Shown here in pieces: positions 1 to 9,185 of a stretch of 64,000 bases of DNA (within the stretch, counting starts at the first letter, position 1; every line of letters starts with the position of its first letter). The stretch comes from Adhaeribacter aquaticus DSM 16391 (GTDB taxonomy: Bacteria > Bacteroidota > Bacteroidia > Cytophagales > Hymenobacteraceae): contig NZ_KI421517.1 in NCBI RefSeq assembly GCF_000473365.1, forward strand, positions 2,816,895-2,880,894, read 5' to 3'. A model generated the notes under the pieces. It did no database searches. It was given only the letters and a program-made list of their open reading frames with translations, and had not been told where the DNA came from. Position numbers and translations under genes: made by a program.

Positions 1-2
1 AA

Positions 3-1463
3 ACAATTGGCGCTAATCGGAAGCAACTTATTCTGCAGTTCTTAGCCGAAACCATACTGCTTACTTTTATCAGTACCATAATAGCTGTCGGGCTAACCTA
101 CCTGGCCCTGCCTTGGCTAAACCAGTTTACAGACAAGCAAATAAATTTTCCAATACTGTCAACCCCTATTATCGCGCTGTTTTTAATGCTGTTAAGTACA
201 TTGGTGGGTGTTTTAGCGGGTATTTATCCAGCTATAATTTTATCAGGTTTTAAGCCGGTTAAAGTCTTAAAAGGCAGGTTTGTAATTGCAGACGATGGCG
301 TTAGTAAAAATCTTTGGTTGCGGCATAGCTTAGTGGTGGTACAGTTTGTCTTATCCGTGTTGCTTATTATCAGTGCTTTGGTGGTTTACCGGCAAGTGAC
401 TTACTTGCACGAGAAGGATCTTGGATTTAACCAGAACCAAATCATGTTCTTCCCTATGCGGGGAGATAATATGGTAAAGAATTTTGAAGCTTTTAAAACA
501 GAGTTAAAACGAATACCTGGTGTGAGCTCAGTTTCTATTGGTTACGGCTTTCCCGGCGACCTTACGGCCGGCGACAATATTTTTGTGCCGCAAAATGGAG
601 AGCTAAAAAACTTTGGGGTAACCCAGTTAATGGTAGACCATGACTACATCAGAACTTTAGGGATACAGGTAATCTCGGGACGGGATTTTTCTAAAGAATT
701 AAAAACTGATCAGGATCATGCTTTTATTATTAATGAAACTGCAGTAAAAGAACTTGGTTTTAATACCCCGGAACAGGCCCTGGGTAAACCCCTGGCTTGG
801 GATGCCTGGAGTTCTGATGGAGATTCTTTGAAGAAAGGAAATATTATTGGGGTAGTAAAAGACTTTCATTACAAAAGTTTATTCGAGAAAGTACAGCCTA
901 CTATATTACAAATTTATCCTTCAGCTTATTGGAAAGTGGCTGTAAAAATAACAGGGCAGAGTATTGGTAATTCGGTAAGCGGCGTGGCCGAAGTATGGAA
1001 TAAATTTTCGCCGGAATACCCGTTGGAGTATAACTTTCTGGACCAGAATTTTGACCAGATGTACCGGGCGGAAGATAAGTTAAAATCTCTGCTTTGGACT
1101 TTTACAATTGTTGCCATTTTTGTTGCCTGCCTGGGTTTATTTGGCTTGGCCGCCTATGCCGCCGAACGGCGGAAAAAAGAAGTGGGCATCCGCAAAATTC
1201 TAGGTGCTGATATAGCGGCTATTGTAGCCTTACTCTCGAAAGATTTCTTAAAACTGGTTTTAATCTCTACGGTAATTGCTTTTCCATTGGCCTGGTATGC
1301 TATGCAGCAATGGCTGCAAGATTTTGCCTATCGCATTCCTATGCCAGTCTGGTCTTTTATGGCTGCCGGTTTAGTGGCTGTAGTAGTGGCTTTTTTAACG
1401 GTTGGATACCAGGCAGTAAAAGCGGCTGTAGTAAATCCGGTTAATTCTTTGCGCAGCGAATAA
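3..1463 (+). CDS. FtsX/MacB-like ABC transporter permease (5' end outside window)
   Basis: The reading frame is open from the first bases of the window, so the gene starts upstream; the first internal ATG at 186 is not the start. About 486 residues are visible. The opening residues (GANRKQLILQFLAE) are the cytoplasmic loop typical of the middle of an FtsX domain. They are followed by two hydrophobic segments, a large extracytoplasmic MacB-like domain, and the closing FtsX unit with the conserved VGIRKILGA loop and two last membrane helices. In Bacteroidota such roughly 800-residue permeases work with a separate ATPase in export or envelope stress; no ATPase is visible here. It is first of three tandem paralogues. 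The family is certain, the substrate unknown. Confidence 0.93.
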   Translation, partial: TIGANRKQLILQFLAETILLTFISTIIAVGLTYLALPWLNQFTDKQINFPILSTPIIALFLMLLSTLVGVLAGIYPAIILSGFKPVKVLKGRFVIADDGVSKNLWLRHSLVVVQFVLSVLLIISALVVYRQVTYLHEKDLGFNQNQIMFFPMRGDNMVKNFEAFKTELKRIPGVSSVSIGYGFPGDLTAGDNIFVPQNGELKNFGVTQLMVDHDYIRTLGIQVISGRDFSKELKTDQDHAFIINETAVKELGFNTPEQALGKPLAWDAWSSDGDSLKKGNIIGVVKDFHYKSLFEKVQPTILQIYPSAYWKVAVKITGQSIGNSVSGVAEVWNKFSPEYPLEYNFLDQNFDQMYRAEDKLKSLLWTFTIVAIFVACLGLFGLAAYAAERRKKEVGIRKILGADIAAIVALLSKDFLKLVLISTVIAFPLAWYAMQQWLQDFAYRIPMPVWSFMAAGLVAVVVAFLTVGYQAVKAAVVNPVNSLRSE

Positions 1464-1519
1464 AATCATAAAGTTACAATTTCTACCACGCTAATAATTT
1501 CTAAAAAAGCATTAAATCT

Positions 1520-3961
1520 ATGTTTTTCAACTATCTCAAAGTCAGCATCCGGAATATCCTAAAATATAAGGTGTTTTCTTTTATTAATGTTTTTGGGTTG
1601 GCTGTTGCCATGTCGGTTTGCATGCTAATTATGCTCATGTTGGCAGATCAGAAAAGCTATGACCAGTTTCATAAAAAGCAAGACCGGATTTACCGCATTC
1701 TTTCTTTAAGAACAGTGAGTAGCCAGCCTTCTGCTACCTCCTCTTTTCCGGTAGCCACGGCTTTAAAGGCAAACTATCCGATAGTGGTGGAAGCCACCAG
1801 GTTGGTATCGGGAGTGGGTGGAGATGCTGTTTATAACCGCAAAGCAGTAGAAATAAAAGGCTTTTTTGCAGATGCAGCGTTTTTCAAAATATTTGACTTT
1901 GAGCTGGAAAATGGAAACAAAATAACGGCACTTACTTCGCCTAACACCATGGTTATTACAAGTAAAGTGGCTAGGCAGCTTTTTCGCGACGAAGACCCGA
2001 TTGGTAAAACGATTGAGTTTACAGATCGGCAATTAAGCCAGCAGGGGGCCACAAATGAGTCGGAACCGGTTAAATGGGGTTTATATACCATAACGGGTGT
2101 AATAGCGGATAAAAGTTATAAATCGCATCTAAAGTTTGATGTGCTGGTTTCGGCGGCTTCTTTGCCAACACTATATGCCGAGAACAAAGTACCTAACCTG
2201 AGTCAGAACTGGGAAAATTACTTTAGTAGCTGGACCTATGTGCTAGTACAAAATAAAAGTACCCGTGCCGACCTGGCTGCTGCGCTGCATGATTTGGCAA
2301 CAAAAAAATACATGCACCTAGAGGGTTTGAAGGATTTTAGACTAAAAGAGCAAAGGCTGGCGGAAATTAGTAGCACCATGGTAAACAACGATATTTTGTT
2401 TCGGTTACCGGCCATAGCCTATTATTGCCTGGGCGTACTAGCTTTTATAATAATGTTGCTGGCCTGCCTTAATTATACTATTTTGTCTATTGCCCGGGCA
2501 GTAACACGGGCCAAAGAAATAGGCATACGCAAAATAAATGGAGCTAAAAGAAAGCATTTAATTTTTCAATTTTTAAGCGAATCAGTACTTACTGCCATAC
2601 TGGCCCTTTTAATGGCGTGGCTGCTGCTCATTTTTATAAAGCCAGCTTTTAAAGGGTTATGGGTAAATAAATATCTTAATTTTGAATTGCAGGGTAATGT
2701 TTCTGTTTACCTTTTGTTTGTGGGTTTCGCCTTACTAATAGGGTTAATTGCCGGTGCTTTCCCAGCTTTTTACTTATCTAAGTTATTACCGATTAAAGTC
2801 CTCAAAAATGCTGAAAGTATGTTGCCCGGCAAGTTGGGGATGCGGAAAGTATTAAGTGTCTTTCAGTTTATTATTTCCCTGCTATTTATCACGACCTCCC
2901 TTGTTATTTACAATCAGTTTAAACATTATCTGGAGTTCGATTACCAGTTCTCATCCGGCAATATTGTTAACGTTGAGCTACAGAATAACAACTATCAGAA
3001 GCTAGTACAGGAGTTTAGTGCGGTACCGGGTGTATCCACCATTTCAGCCAGTAATATTATTCCGGCCACCGGTACCAATCCTGGTATCAGTTTAAAAAAA
3101 CAAGGCAGTAAAGATGAGGATCTGAAATCGTTCCTGACTCTTAATGCAGACGAAAATTTTATTCATAACCTGGATATAAAGCTTATAGCAGGAAGCAATC
3201 TTCCTAAATCAGATCAGGCTTCTAATCGGGTTGTTCTGGTAAACAGAGCCACAGTAAAAGAGCTGGGTTATAAAAATCCAACCGAGGCTATTGGGCAGGT
3301 TTTAGTAACTAAAGAGAATACCAATCCTTTACAGATTATTGGGGTGGTAGAAAATTTTCGCGCCGATTTACCAATAAATACAGATAAGATATTGCCCTTG
3401 CTGATCCAAATCCAGGCTGCTACTTATAAATATGCCAATGTTAAGCTGGCTACTAATAATGTAAGCGGAACAATGGCAAAACTAGAGGAAAAATGGGCGG
3501 CCGTTGATCCTGTTCACCCTTTTAAATACGAGTTTTTTGATGAGCAGCTAGCGGCATCGCATCAGGCCATTTTTGATGCAGTTTCCATATTAGGATCGCT
3601 TGCTTTTCTGGCCGTTGTAATTGCCTGTTTGGGTATGCTGGGTATGGCCACCTACACCGCTGAAAGAAGAACAAAAGAAGTAGGCATCCGGAAAATATTA
3701 GGTGCTCGGGAATATAGTATCGCCTTCTTATTATCCAAAGAGTTTTTAGTGATTTTAAGTTTATCGGTAGTAATTGGCGCTCCTTTAAGTTTTGTCCTTA
3801 ATAATTTGTGGCTACAGAATATTCCTAATCGCGTTCCTTTTGGATTTGGATCAGTGCTCCTGAGTTCTGTAGTCTTATTGTTGTTGGGGCTGGTAACCAT
3901 AGTTTCCCAAACTTACCGGGTAGCCAAAAGTAATCCGGTAAGTTCTTTAAGAATGGAGTAG
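1520..3961 (+). CDS. FtsX/MacB-like ABC transporter permease
   Basis: This 813-residue protein has the full double architecture of the Bacteroidota FtsX family: an N-terminal membrane helix near residues 20-42, a MacB-like periplasmic domain, an FtsX unit near 310-430 with the loop EIGIRKINGAKRKHL, a second periplasmic domain, and a C-terminal FtsX unit near 690-810 containing EVGIRKILGA. It starts 56 bases after its upstream paralogue and on the same strand, suggesting cotranscription. No nucleotide-binding domain is fused, so it must use an ATPase encoded elsewhere. Annotation as MacB is by architecture only; the substrate cannot be read from the sequence. Confidence 0.95.
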   Translation: MFFNYLKVSIRNILKYKVFSFINVFGLAVAMSVCMLIMLMLADQKSYDQFHKKQDRIYRILSLRTVSSQPSATSSFPVATALKANYPIVVEATRLVSGVGGDAVYNRKAVEIKGFFADAAFFKIFDFELENGNKITALTSPNTMVITSKVARQLFRDEDPIGKTIEFTDRQLSQQGATNESEPVKWGLYTITGVIADKSYKSHLKFDVLVSAASLPTLYAENKVPNLSQNWENYFSSWTYVLVQNKSTRADLAAALHDLATKKYMHLEGLKDFRLKEQRLAEISSTMVNNDILFRLPAIAYYCLGVLAFIIMLLACLNYTILSIARAVTRAKEIGIRKINGAKRKHLIFQFLSESVLTAILALLMAWLLLIFIKPAFKGLWVNKYLNFELQGNVSVYLLFVGFALLIGLIAGAFPAFYLSKLLPIKVLKNAESMLPGKLGMRKVLSVFQFIISLLFITTSLVIYNQFKHYLEFDYQFSSGNIVNVELQNNNYQKLVQEFSAVPGVSTISASNIIPATGTNPGISLKKQGSKDEDLKSFLTLNADENFIHNLDIKLIAGSNLPKSDQASNRVVLVNRATVKELGYKNPTEAIGQVLVTKENTNPLQIIGVVENFRADLPINTDKILPLLIQIQAATYKYANVKLATNNVSGTMAKLEEKWAAVDPVHPFKYEFFDEQLAASHQAIFDAVSILGSLAFLAVVIACLGMLGMATYTAERRTKEVGIRKILGAREYSIAFLLSKEFLVILSLSVVIGAPLSFVLNNLWLQNIPNRVPFGFGSVLLSSVVLLLLGLVTIVSQTYRVAKSNPVSSLRME

Positions 3962-4042
3962 TACGTTTAAGAAACAGTAAAAGCCTGTTTCATTGCTTCT
4001 GATTTTCCCGAAAGTTTATTTACAATCTTATAATCAGCTGAT

Positions 4043-6466
4043 ATGTTATACAATTACCTGAAAATCGCTGTTCGCAATCTGTTGCGCCATAAGGTTTTTT
4101 CAGCTATCAACCTGTTTGGTCTTTCAGTAGGGCTGGCCAGTTGTCTGCTGATAGTGTTGTACATTTTGCAGGAGCTTAGTTATGATAAGCATCACGCCAA
4201 GGCTGACCGCATCTACCGGGTTACCCGGGATTTTATCAATCCGGACGGATCTGTTGGATTGCAACTGGGGAATGTAGCGCCTCCGTTTGGGCCATTGCTT
4301 AAAAGTTACTTTTCAGATTTGGAAGAGGTGGGCCGGATGCTGAAGTTCAGTTCAGTAGTATCGGTTAACCCGGAAAAAGCTTTTAATGAAGAAAATATTT
4401 ATTTTGCTGAACCCAGTTTGCTGAATATTTTTACTATACCGGTATTGCGGGGCAATCCGGCTAACGTATTGAACGAGCCATTTGCCATGCTGGTAAGTGA
4501 CAAGGTGGTGCAGAAGTACTTTGGTGATAAAGATCCGGTTGGGCAGGTACTTAAAATAGACGGGCAAATACAAGTGAAAGTAACCGGGGTATTCAAGGTA
4601 TTCCCCGCTAATTCGCACCTGCATCCAGATTTTCTGGTGTCTTTTTCAACCCTGGAAGATGACAATATTTATGGCCGCAATAACCTGCAAAGCAATTGGG
4701 GAAGTAATAACTTTACTACGTATCTGCTCTTTCCCCAAAATTATCCGGTAGATAAAGTAGAAGCACAATTTCCAACATTTCTGGATAAGCATATTCAAGT
4801 TGATTCGAAGGCTGGTAAGAAGCCTTCGTCCTGGACTAGGTTAAACTTGCAAAAGCTTGCCGATATTCACCTGTATTCGCACCTGGATACAGAGCTGGAA
4901 GAAAACGGTAACATTACCAATGTGTAGCTATTTTCAGCAATAGCACTGTTTATATTACTTATTGCCTGTATCAATTTCATGAATTTATCTACGGCTCGGT
5001 CCTCGTTACGAGCCAAGGAAATTGGGGTGCGCAAGGTACTGGGGGCTTATAAGCGAAACTTAATCTGGCAATTTTTAAGTGAATCGTTATTATTTACTTT
5101 CCTGGCTATTTTGTTAGCGCTCCTGCTGGCCCGGCTGGCTATGCCGTTAATGAATTTATTAACCGGCAAAGAGCTTAGTTTAGCCTTTGACAACACCTGG
5201 CTCTTTGGTTTAGGGGTTCTGGGTTTGGCCGTTTTAGTAGGATTGGTTGCGGGGTCGTATCCAGCTTTATTCTTGTCCGGTTTTCAGCCGGTGCAGGTGC
5301 TTAAAGGTAAGCTGAATGTAGGAACCAGTGCAGTTTCGCTGCGAAAAGTATTGGTGGTGCTGCAGTTTTCTATTTCCGTGATTCTGATTATCTGCACCGG
5401 TATGGTATACAAGCAATTAAATTTTTTGCACAACAAGGCTTTAGGGTTAAATAAAGATCATATCATAACCTTACCTTATTCCGATGAAATGCACGAAAAA
5501 TATGACGCCTTTCGGTCAGAACTAACGAAATACACTGGTGTTTTGGAAGTTGGTCGTTCTGTTGGCGTACCATCCGACCGCCTGCTCAACTCACATGGTA
5601 ATCTCAAAATTAACAAAGGCGATAGCATTGTTCCTTCTCCTTTGTCCTTTCAGTATTTAAGTATTGATCATAAATTTATAGATACCTACAACATTAAATT
5701 AGTGGCCGGCCGGAATTTTTCTAAAGCTTATCCGACCGATGATTCCATGGCCTTTATGCTAAACGAATCAGCTGTAAAGCTGCTGGGTTTTGCCAGTCCG
5801 GAAGAAGCTATAGGCCGCAGCATGGAATATGGGCCTAGAAAAGGTAAACTGGTGGGAGTGCTGCAGGATTTTCATTTTGAGTCGATGCACGAGCAAATTA
5901 AGCCGCTGGTATTTCAGGTAGGTCAACGGTATACCAGGGCTTCGGTAAAAGCGAACAAAGAGCATATTCCACAGGCCTTAGCGCATATTGAAAAAACATG
6001 GCACCAGTTTCTGCCCGGGCGCCCTTTTGATTATCAATTCCTGGACGAAAGCTTTGGTCAACTTTATGAAGCAGAACAACGGCAGGGCAAGCTTTTCTTG
6101 CTTTTTGCCGGCATGGCTATTCTAATTGCTTGTTTAGGATTATTTGGCTTAGCTTCTTTTGCCACCGAACAACGCACCAAAGAAATAGGCATCCGCAAAG
6201 TGTTGGGGGCTACTGTTAGTGGTTTGGTTGGTATGTTATCGAAAGATTTACTCAAGCTGGTATTGGTGGCTAACCTGCTAGCCTGGCCGCTGGCCTGGTA
6301 CGGTATGGAAAAATGGTTGCAAGATTTTGCCTACCGCACAACTATTTCCTGGTGGGTTTTTGGAGTAGCCGGTTTACTTGCTTTATTTATTGCTTTAATG
6401 ACGGTAAGCTTCCATGCCTTTAAGGCAGCCATGGCTAATCCTGTTAAATCTCTGAATTGTGAATAA
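4043..6466 (+). pseudogene. FtsX/MacB-like permease interrupted by an in-frame TAG
   Basis: Two open segments, 4043-4927 and a part reopening at the ATG at 4979, lie in the same frame and together make one normal FtsX permease of about 807 codons. They are separated only by a TAG at 4925-4927 (codon 295). Codons after the stop read LFSAIALFILLIACINFM, the conserved first helix of the FtsX unit, so homology continues through the stop without a frameshift. A tyrosine codon is the likely ancestral state, since TAC or TAT differs by one base. It may be a recent nonsense mutation, a sequencing error, or a readthrough site. Both halves otherwise keep normal motifs, including EIGIRKVLGA near the end. 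Confidence 0.85.
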
Positions 6467-6529
6467 TAGACAGGTAGCAAGTTTTAACTTTTTAAGTTGA
6501 TAGGATTGATTTTCTAAATAACTGGAAAT

Positions 6530-6563
6530 CTCCGTGCGCCAAGAATAAAGTTTGCGCACGGAG
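6530..6563. terminator. Hairpin in convergent gap, first of two
   Basis: Ten-base perfect arms CTCCGTGCGC and GCGCACGGAG at 6530-6539 and 6554-6563 lie between the converging permease and sbtA-like genes. No T-run follows directly on either strand, so the terminator call is tentative. Confidence 0.5.
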
Positions 6564-6576
6564 AAGTAAAAGGAAT

Positions 6577-6620
6577 GGTTACAACCAAGGGTGCTTGTAT
6601 AGCAAGTTAAGGTTGTAACC
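6577..6620. terminator. Hairpin in convergent gap, second of two
   Basis: Arms GGTTACAACC (6577-6586) and GGTTGTAACC (6611-6620) are perfect complements, with a short inner CTTG/CAAG pairing. T-rich sequence follows. With the preceding hairpin it probably ends transcription from both sides. Confidence 0.5.
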
Positions 6621-6675
6621 AAATTTTAAAATTCACTTTTTTATACTAGTAAAGTTTATTGTCAGATAAATTATA

Positions 6676-7641
6676 TTAGAAGTTGGCATTAATTATAGCC
6701 AGGTAAATAGGCATGCCAAACGTAATATTAAAGGGAAAGGTAAAAGCCAGAGCCATTGGTAAAAATATTCCGGGATTTGCTTTTGGCACGGCTATTTTCA
6801 TGGCAGCCGGTACAGCAATGTAAGAAGCACTGGCGGCTAGTACAGCAAACATAAACCTATTGCCAAGATCTGGGGTTATGGCTCCACTTAACTGCGCCAC
6901 TATACAACCATTAACCAGGGGAATAAGTACGGCAAAGATGGCTGTAAACCACCCGCTTTTGAAGAAATCACCTAACTTGCGACCACTAACGATTCCCATA
7001 TCCAGGAGGAATATGGCCAGAAACCCTTTAAAAAGATCAGTTGTAAAAGGCTTAATACCTTGTGCCTGTTGCTCGCTAGCTAGTAATCCAATAATCAAAC
7101 TGCCTAAAATTAATAGAACACTGCCATTCGTAAAAGAGTGAGTTATTACTTGGCGTAAGCTGGTAGAGGCTTCTTTTTTGCCACCATATAATCGTATCAA
7201 TACCACCCCAATAATAATGGCGGGCGCTTCCATTAAGGCCATTACAGCTACCATGTGACCACTAAACTCAAGCTTTTGCAACTCTAGGAAAGAAACCGCA
7301 CTAACAAACGTTACGGCACTAACAGAACCATAAGCAGCAGCTATAGCACCTGAATTTTCTATACTTAATTTCCGCTTTAGTAAGAAGAAGCTATAGAATG
7401 GAATAGCGCAGGAAATAAAGACTCCAAATAAAACAGACCAGGCTATTTCCATGGTAAAGTGGCTATGAGCTAGTTCCTGGCCACCTTTAAAACCAATTGA
7501 AAATAATAAGTAAAGCGAAATGAATTTGGAAGAAGATGGGGGAATTTCCAGGTCACTTTTAAGGCGCACCGCTAATATTCCCAAGACAAAGAATAATAAA
7601 GCAGGGCTGGTAAGATTATCCGTTAATAAGTTCAAATTCAT
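6676..7641 (-). CDS. sbtA: SbtA-type sodium-dependent bicarbonate permease
   Basis: The 321-residue protein is almost entirely hydrophobic, with about ten membrane helices in two inverted halves. It matches the SbtA (DUF897) family in length and in segments such as SIGFKGGQ near residues 50-57 and ASYIAVPAAM near 275-285. Members import bicarbonate with sodium in cyanobacteria and occur widely in heterotrophs, where they probably feed carboxylases. The ATG at 7641 overlaps the end of the upstream carbonic-anhydrase-like gene by 26 bases, showing tight coupling. It is last in a three-gene set divergent from a LysR regulator. The family call is strong; bicarbonate as substrate here is inferred. 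Confidence 0.88.
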   Translation of the reverse strand: MNLNLLTDNLTSPALLFFVLGILAVRLKSDLEIPPSSSKFISLYLLFSIGFKGGQELAHSHFTMEIAWSVLFGVFISCAIPFYSFFLLKRKLSIENSGAIAAAYGSVSAVTFVSAVSFLELQKLEFSGHMVAVMALMEAPAIIIGVVLIRLYGGKKEASTSLRQVITHSFTNGSVLLILGSLIIGLLASEQQAQGIKPFTTDLFKGFLAIFLLDMGIVSGRKLGDFFKSGWFTAIFAVLIPLVNGCIVAQLSGAITPDLGNRFMFAVLAASASYIAVPAAMKIAVPKANPGIFLPMALAFTFPFNITFGMPIYLAIINANF

Positions 7642-8140
7642 TTATCAGGGTATTTAGGGATTGGTTTATAGGTATAAGTTGTAATTTGTTTTCGGCCTTG
7701 TTGGTAATCAAACCTTTTATTTGCAGGTCATTATCCAAGATTGGGCCTATAAGCATTTGGTTGGCTAAAATTTCTTCCGCTTGCCGCTGCATATTTAATC
7801 TGGCCAGGTTTTTCTTTTGCTCTAGAAGGGTAGAACCCTCCATGATAGCATAATAATTATCTATCAACAGGTCCAGCATTACTCGCTCAGCATAAGTGCC
7901 AAATCCTTTTTCTTTTTCCAGAATACTATTCATAAAGGAGCAAGAGATGTCATTCACAAATACTAGTTCTGTAATATGCTCCCGTCGGATAAAATCTGCC
8001 ACAGCCTCTACATAATCAATATTCCCAAAGTCAAATACTCCTCCCAGGGCAGTTAAAAAGAAGGCATTATGGCCATACTTGCTTTTAATAAAGGTTTCCA
8101 GGTGGCAGGTAGGACAAATAAGAAATAATTTATTTTTCAT
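7616..8140 (-). CDS. Beta-carbonic-anhydrase-like protein with altered active site
   Basis: I start it at the ATG at 8140 (174 residues), six bases after the upstream stop, rather than at a TTG at 8158. By eye the order of segments follows beta-carbonic anhydrases: a strand ending in Cys9, a glycine pair near 33-34, a helix, a strand ending in ELVFVNDISC with Cys67, then LNMQRQAEEI and a closing strand resembling the 'HG(F/W)xYD' end. The two zinc cysteines align, but the zinc histidine falls on Asp64 and the usual Asp/Arg dyad after the first cysteine is Thr11/His13. Next to a bicarbonate permease, a role in inorganic carbon is plausible, as enzyme or as sensor. The fold assignment is inference. 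Confidence 0.6.
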   Translation of the reverse strand: MKNKLFLICPTCHLETFIKSKYGHNAFFLTALGGVFDFGNIDYVEAVADFIRREHITELVFVNDISCSFMNSILEKEKGFGTYAERVMLDLLIDNYYAIMEGSTLLEQKKNLARLNMQRQAEEILANQMLIGPILDNDLQIKGLITNKAENKLQLIPINQSLNTLINEFELING

Positions 8141-8145
8141 TTTTA

Positions 8146-9000
8146 TTAAGGATTGCAAACGTCACAAAAGGTTGGATCTTCAGTAAATTTTTTATTAGGG
8201 TATTTTTCTTCCTGTGAGAAAGCACATTTCTGGCAAGTGTAAATCAGGCTCAACACCGATTGGGTTGGGGAAGAACAGAGACTGCAGGGTAAGCCAGTTG
8301 TGGTGGCTGTAATCCCAAAGCCAGGTGTTTTACATTGTGGACAGCATGTATTTATTATTTTTACTAGTTTTTGAGTAGCCTGCTTTATTACTGCCATGCG
8401 GGTTGGGTTGTATAAGGCGCGCATATCAGTTTCTACATAAGCAGCTCCGCTTTCTTTTACTGTTTTTTGGAAGGCATCTCTTAAGCTATCCCAATCAGTA
8501 ATGCCTTTTATTATTCCATTTTGGCTGCCCTGAGCGGGCCTGATTATTAAACCATGAGCAGGAAACTGTGCACTCTCGGCAAAGGCAATTAATTGCGCTT
8601 CCGTATGAATGAGTTCACCAACAAAATTGGTATCCATACTAATTTCCCGGATAGTTATTTCCAGCTCGTGCTGCTTATCTACTAAGACTAGTATTTCTTC
8701 GTCAGCAGGTATAAAACCAAAAGCTGGATGTGGTCCAAAAGATCCTTCATTGGCAATGGCTAAAGTGCAGCCGGTTAATTCTATAGCCAATTGGCATTTT
8801 TTACGGGCTGTTTCTAAGGGATCAGTTGTTCGTTCTACTTCCCCGGTAAAGGTTCCCAGAATATCTGTATCTAAGTTTGCCGGTACAATGCATTTTACTC
8901 CCAGGGCCTGCTCAAGCAAAGGCGCCATTACCTGTTCTTTGTGGTGTTTGGTTGCTATTACCAGTTCCCGGCCGGAGAATAATGAAGGGTAAGGACTCAT
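8146..9000 (-). CDS. DUF6671-like protein with C-terminal zinc ribbons
   Basis: This 284-residue protein has an N-terminal domain carrying GREL and a conserved EGSFGPHP motif near residue 80, and an ETDMRA motif near 190. The C-terminal 70 residues hold four CxxC knuckles (CPQC, CSLC, CQKC, CDVC), consistent with two zinc ribbons. It resembles the family I recall as DUF6671, whose biochemical function is unknown. It is first in the set with the carbonic-anhydrase-like protein and the SbtA permease and is transcribed away from the LysR gene. The start is an ATG at 9000. A role in bicarbonate metabolism is suggested only by context. Confidence 0.7.
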   Translation of the reverse strand: MSPYPSLFSGRELVIATKHHKEQVMAPLLEQALGVKCIVPANLDTDILGTFTGEVERTTDPLETARKKCQLAIELTGCTLAIANEGSFGPHPAFGFIPADEEILVLVDKQHELEITIREISMDTNFVGELIHTEAQLIAFAESAQFPAHGLIIRPAQGSQNGIIKGITDWDSLRDAFQKTVKESGAAYVETDMRALYNPTRMAVIKQATQKLVKIINTCCPQCKTPGFGITATTTGLPCSLCSSPTQSVLSLIYTCQKCAFSQEEKYPNKKFTEDPTFCDVCNP

Positions 9001-9153
9001 GTGTTTGCGTTATTTTTTAAGTTGTCTTTTGTTTTAAATGCAGTTCCTGGGATATTTCTTTAGTTGTACCTATTTGGCCTTACTTTAAGTTAATAGGTGG
9101 TTTCTGCTTTTTGACGGGACAAAATTCTGAAATCACTTCCATAAATTTTTATT

Positions 9154-9161
9154 TATATTTG
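9154..9161 (+). promoter_or_regulatory. -7 box of the LysR gene
   Basis: TATATTTG matches the Bacteroidota -7 consensus TAnnTTTG exactly and lies 24 bases before the LysR ATG. No clear TTG -33 element sits at the usual spacing. The 185-base divergent region 9001-9185 should also hold the LysR operator. Confidence 0.5.
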
Positions 9162-9185
9162 TAATGAAATACATAAAAGTAATTT

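Noticed and set aside
8609-8992. 127-codon plus-strand frame
   Set aside because: It runs antisense to the DUF6671-like gene and has serine-rich shadow composition.
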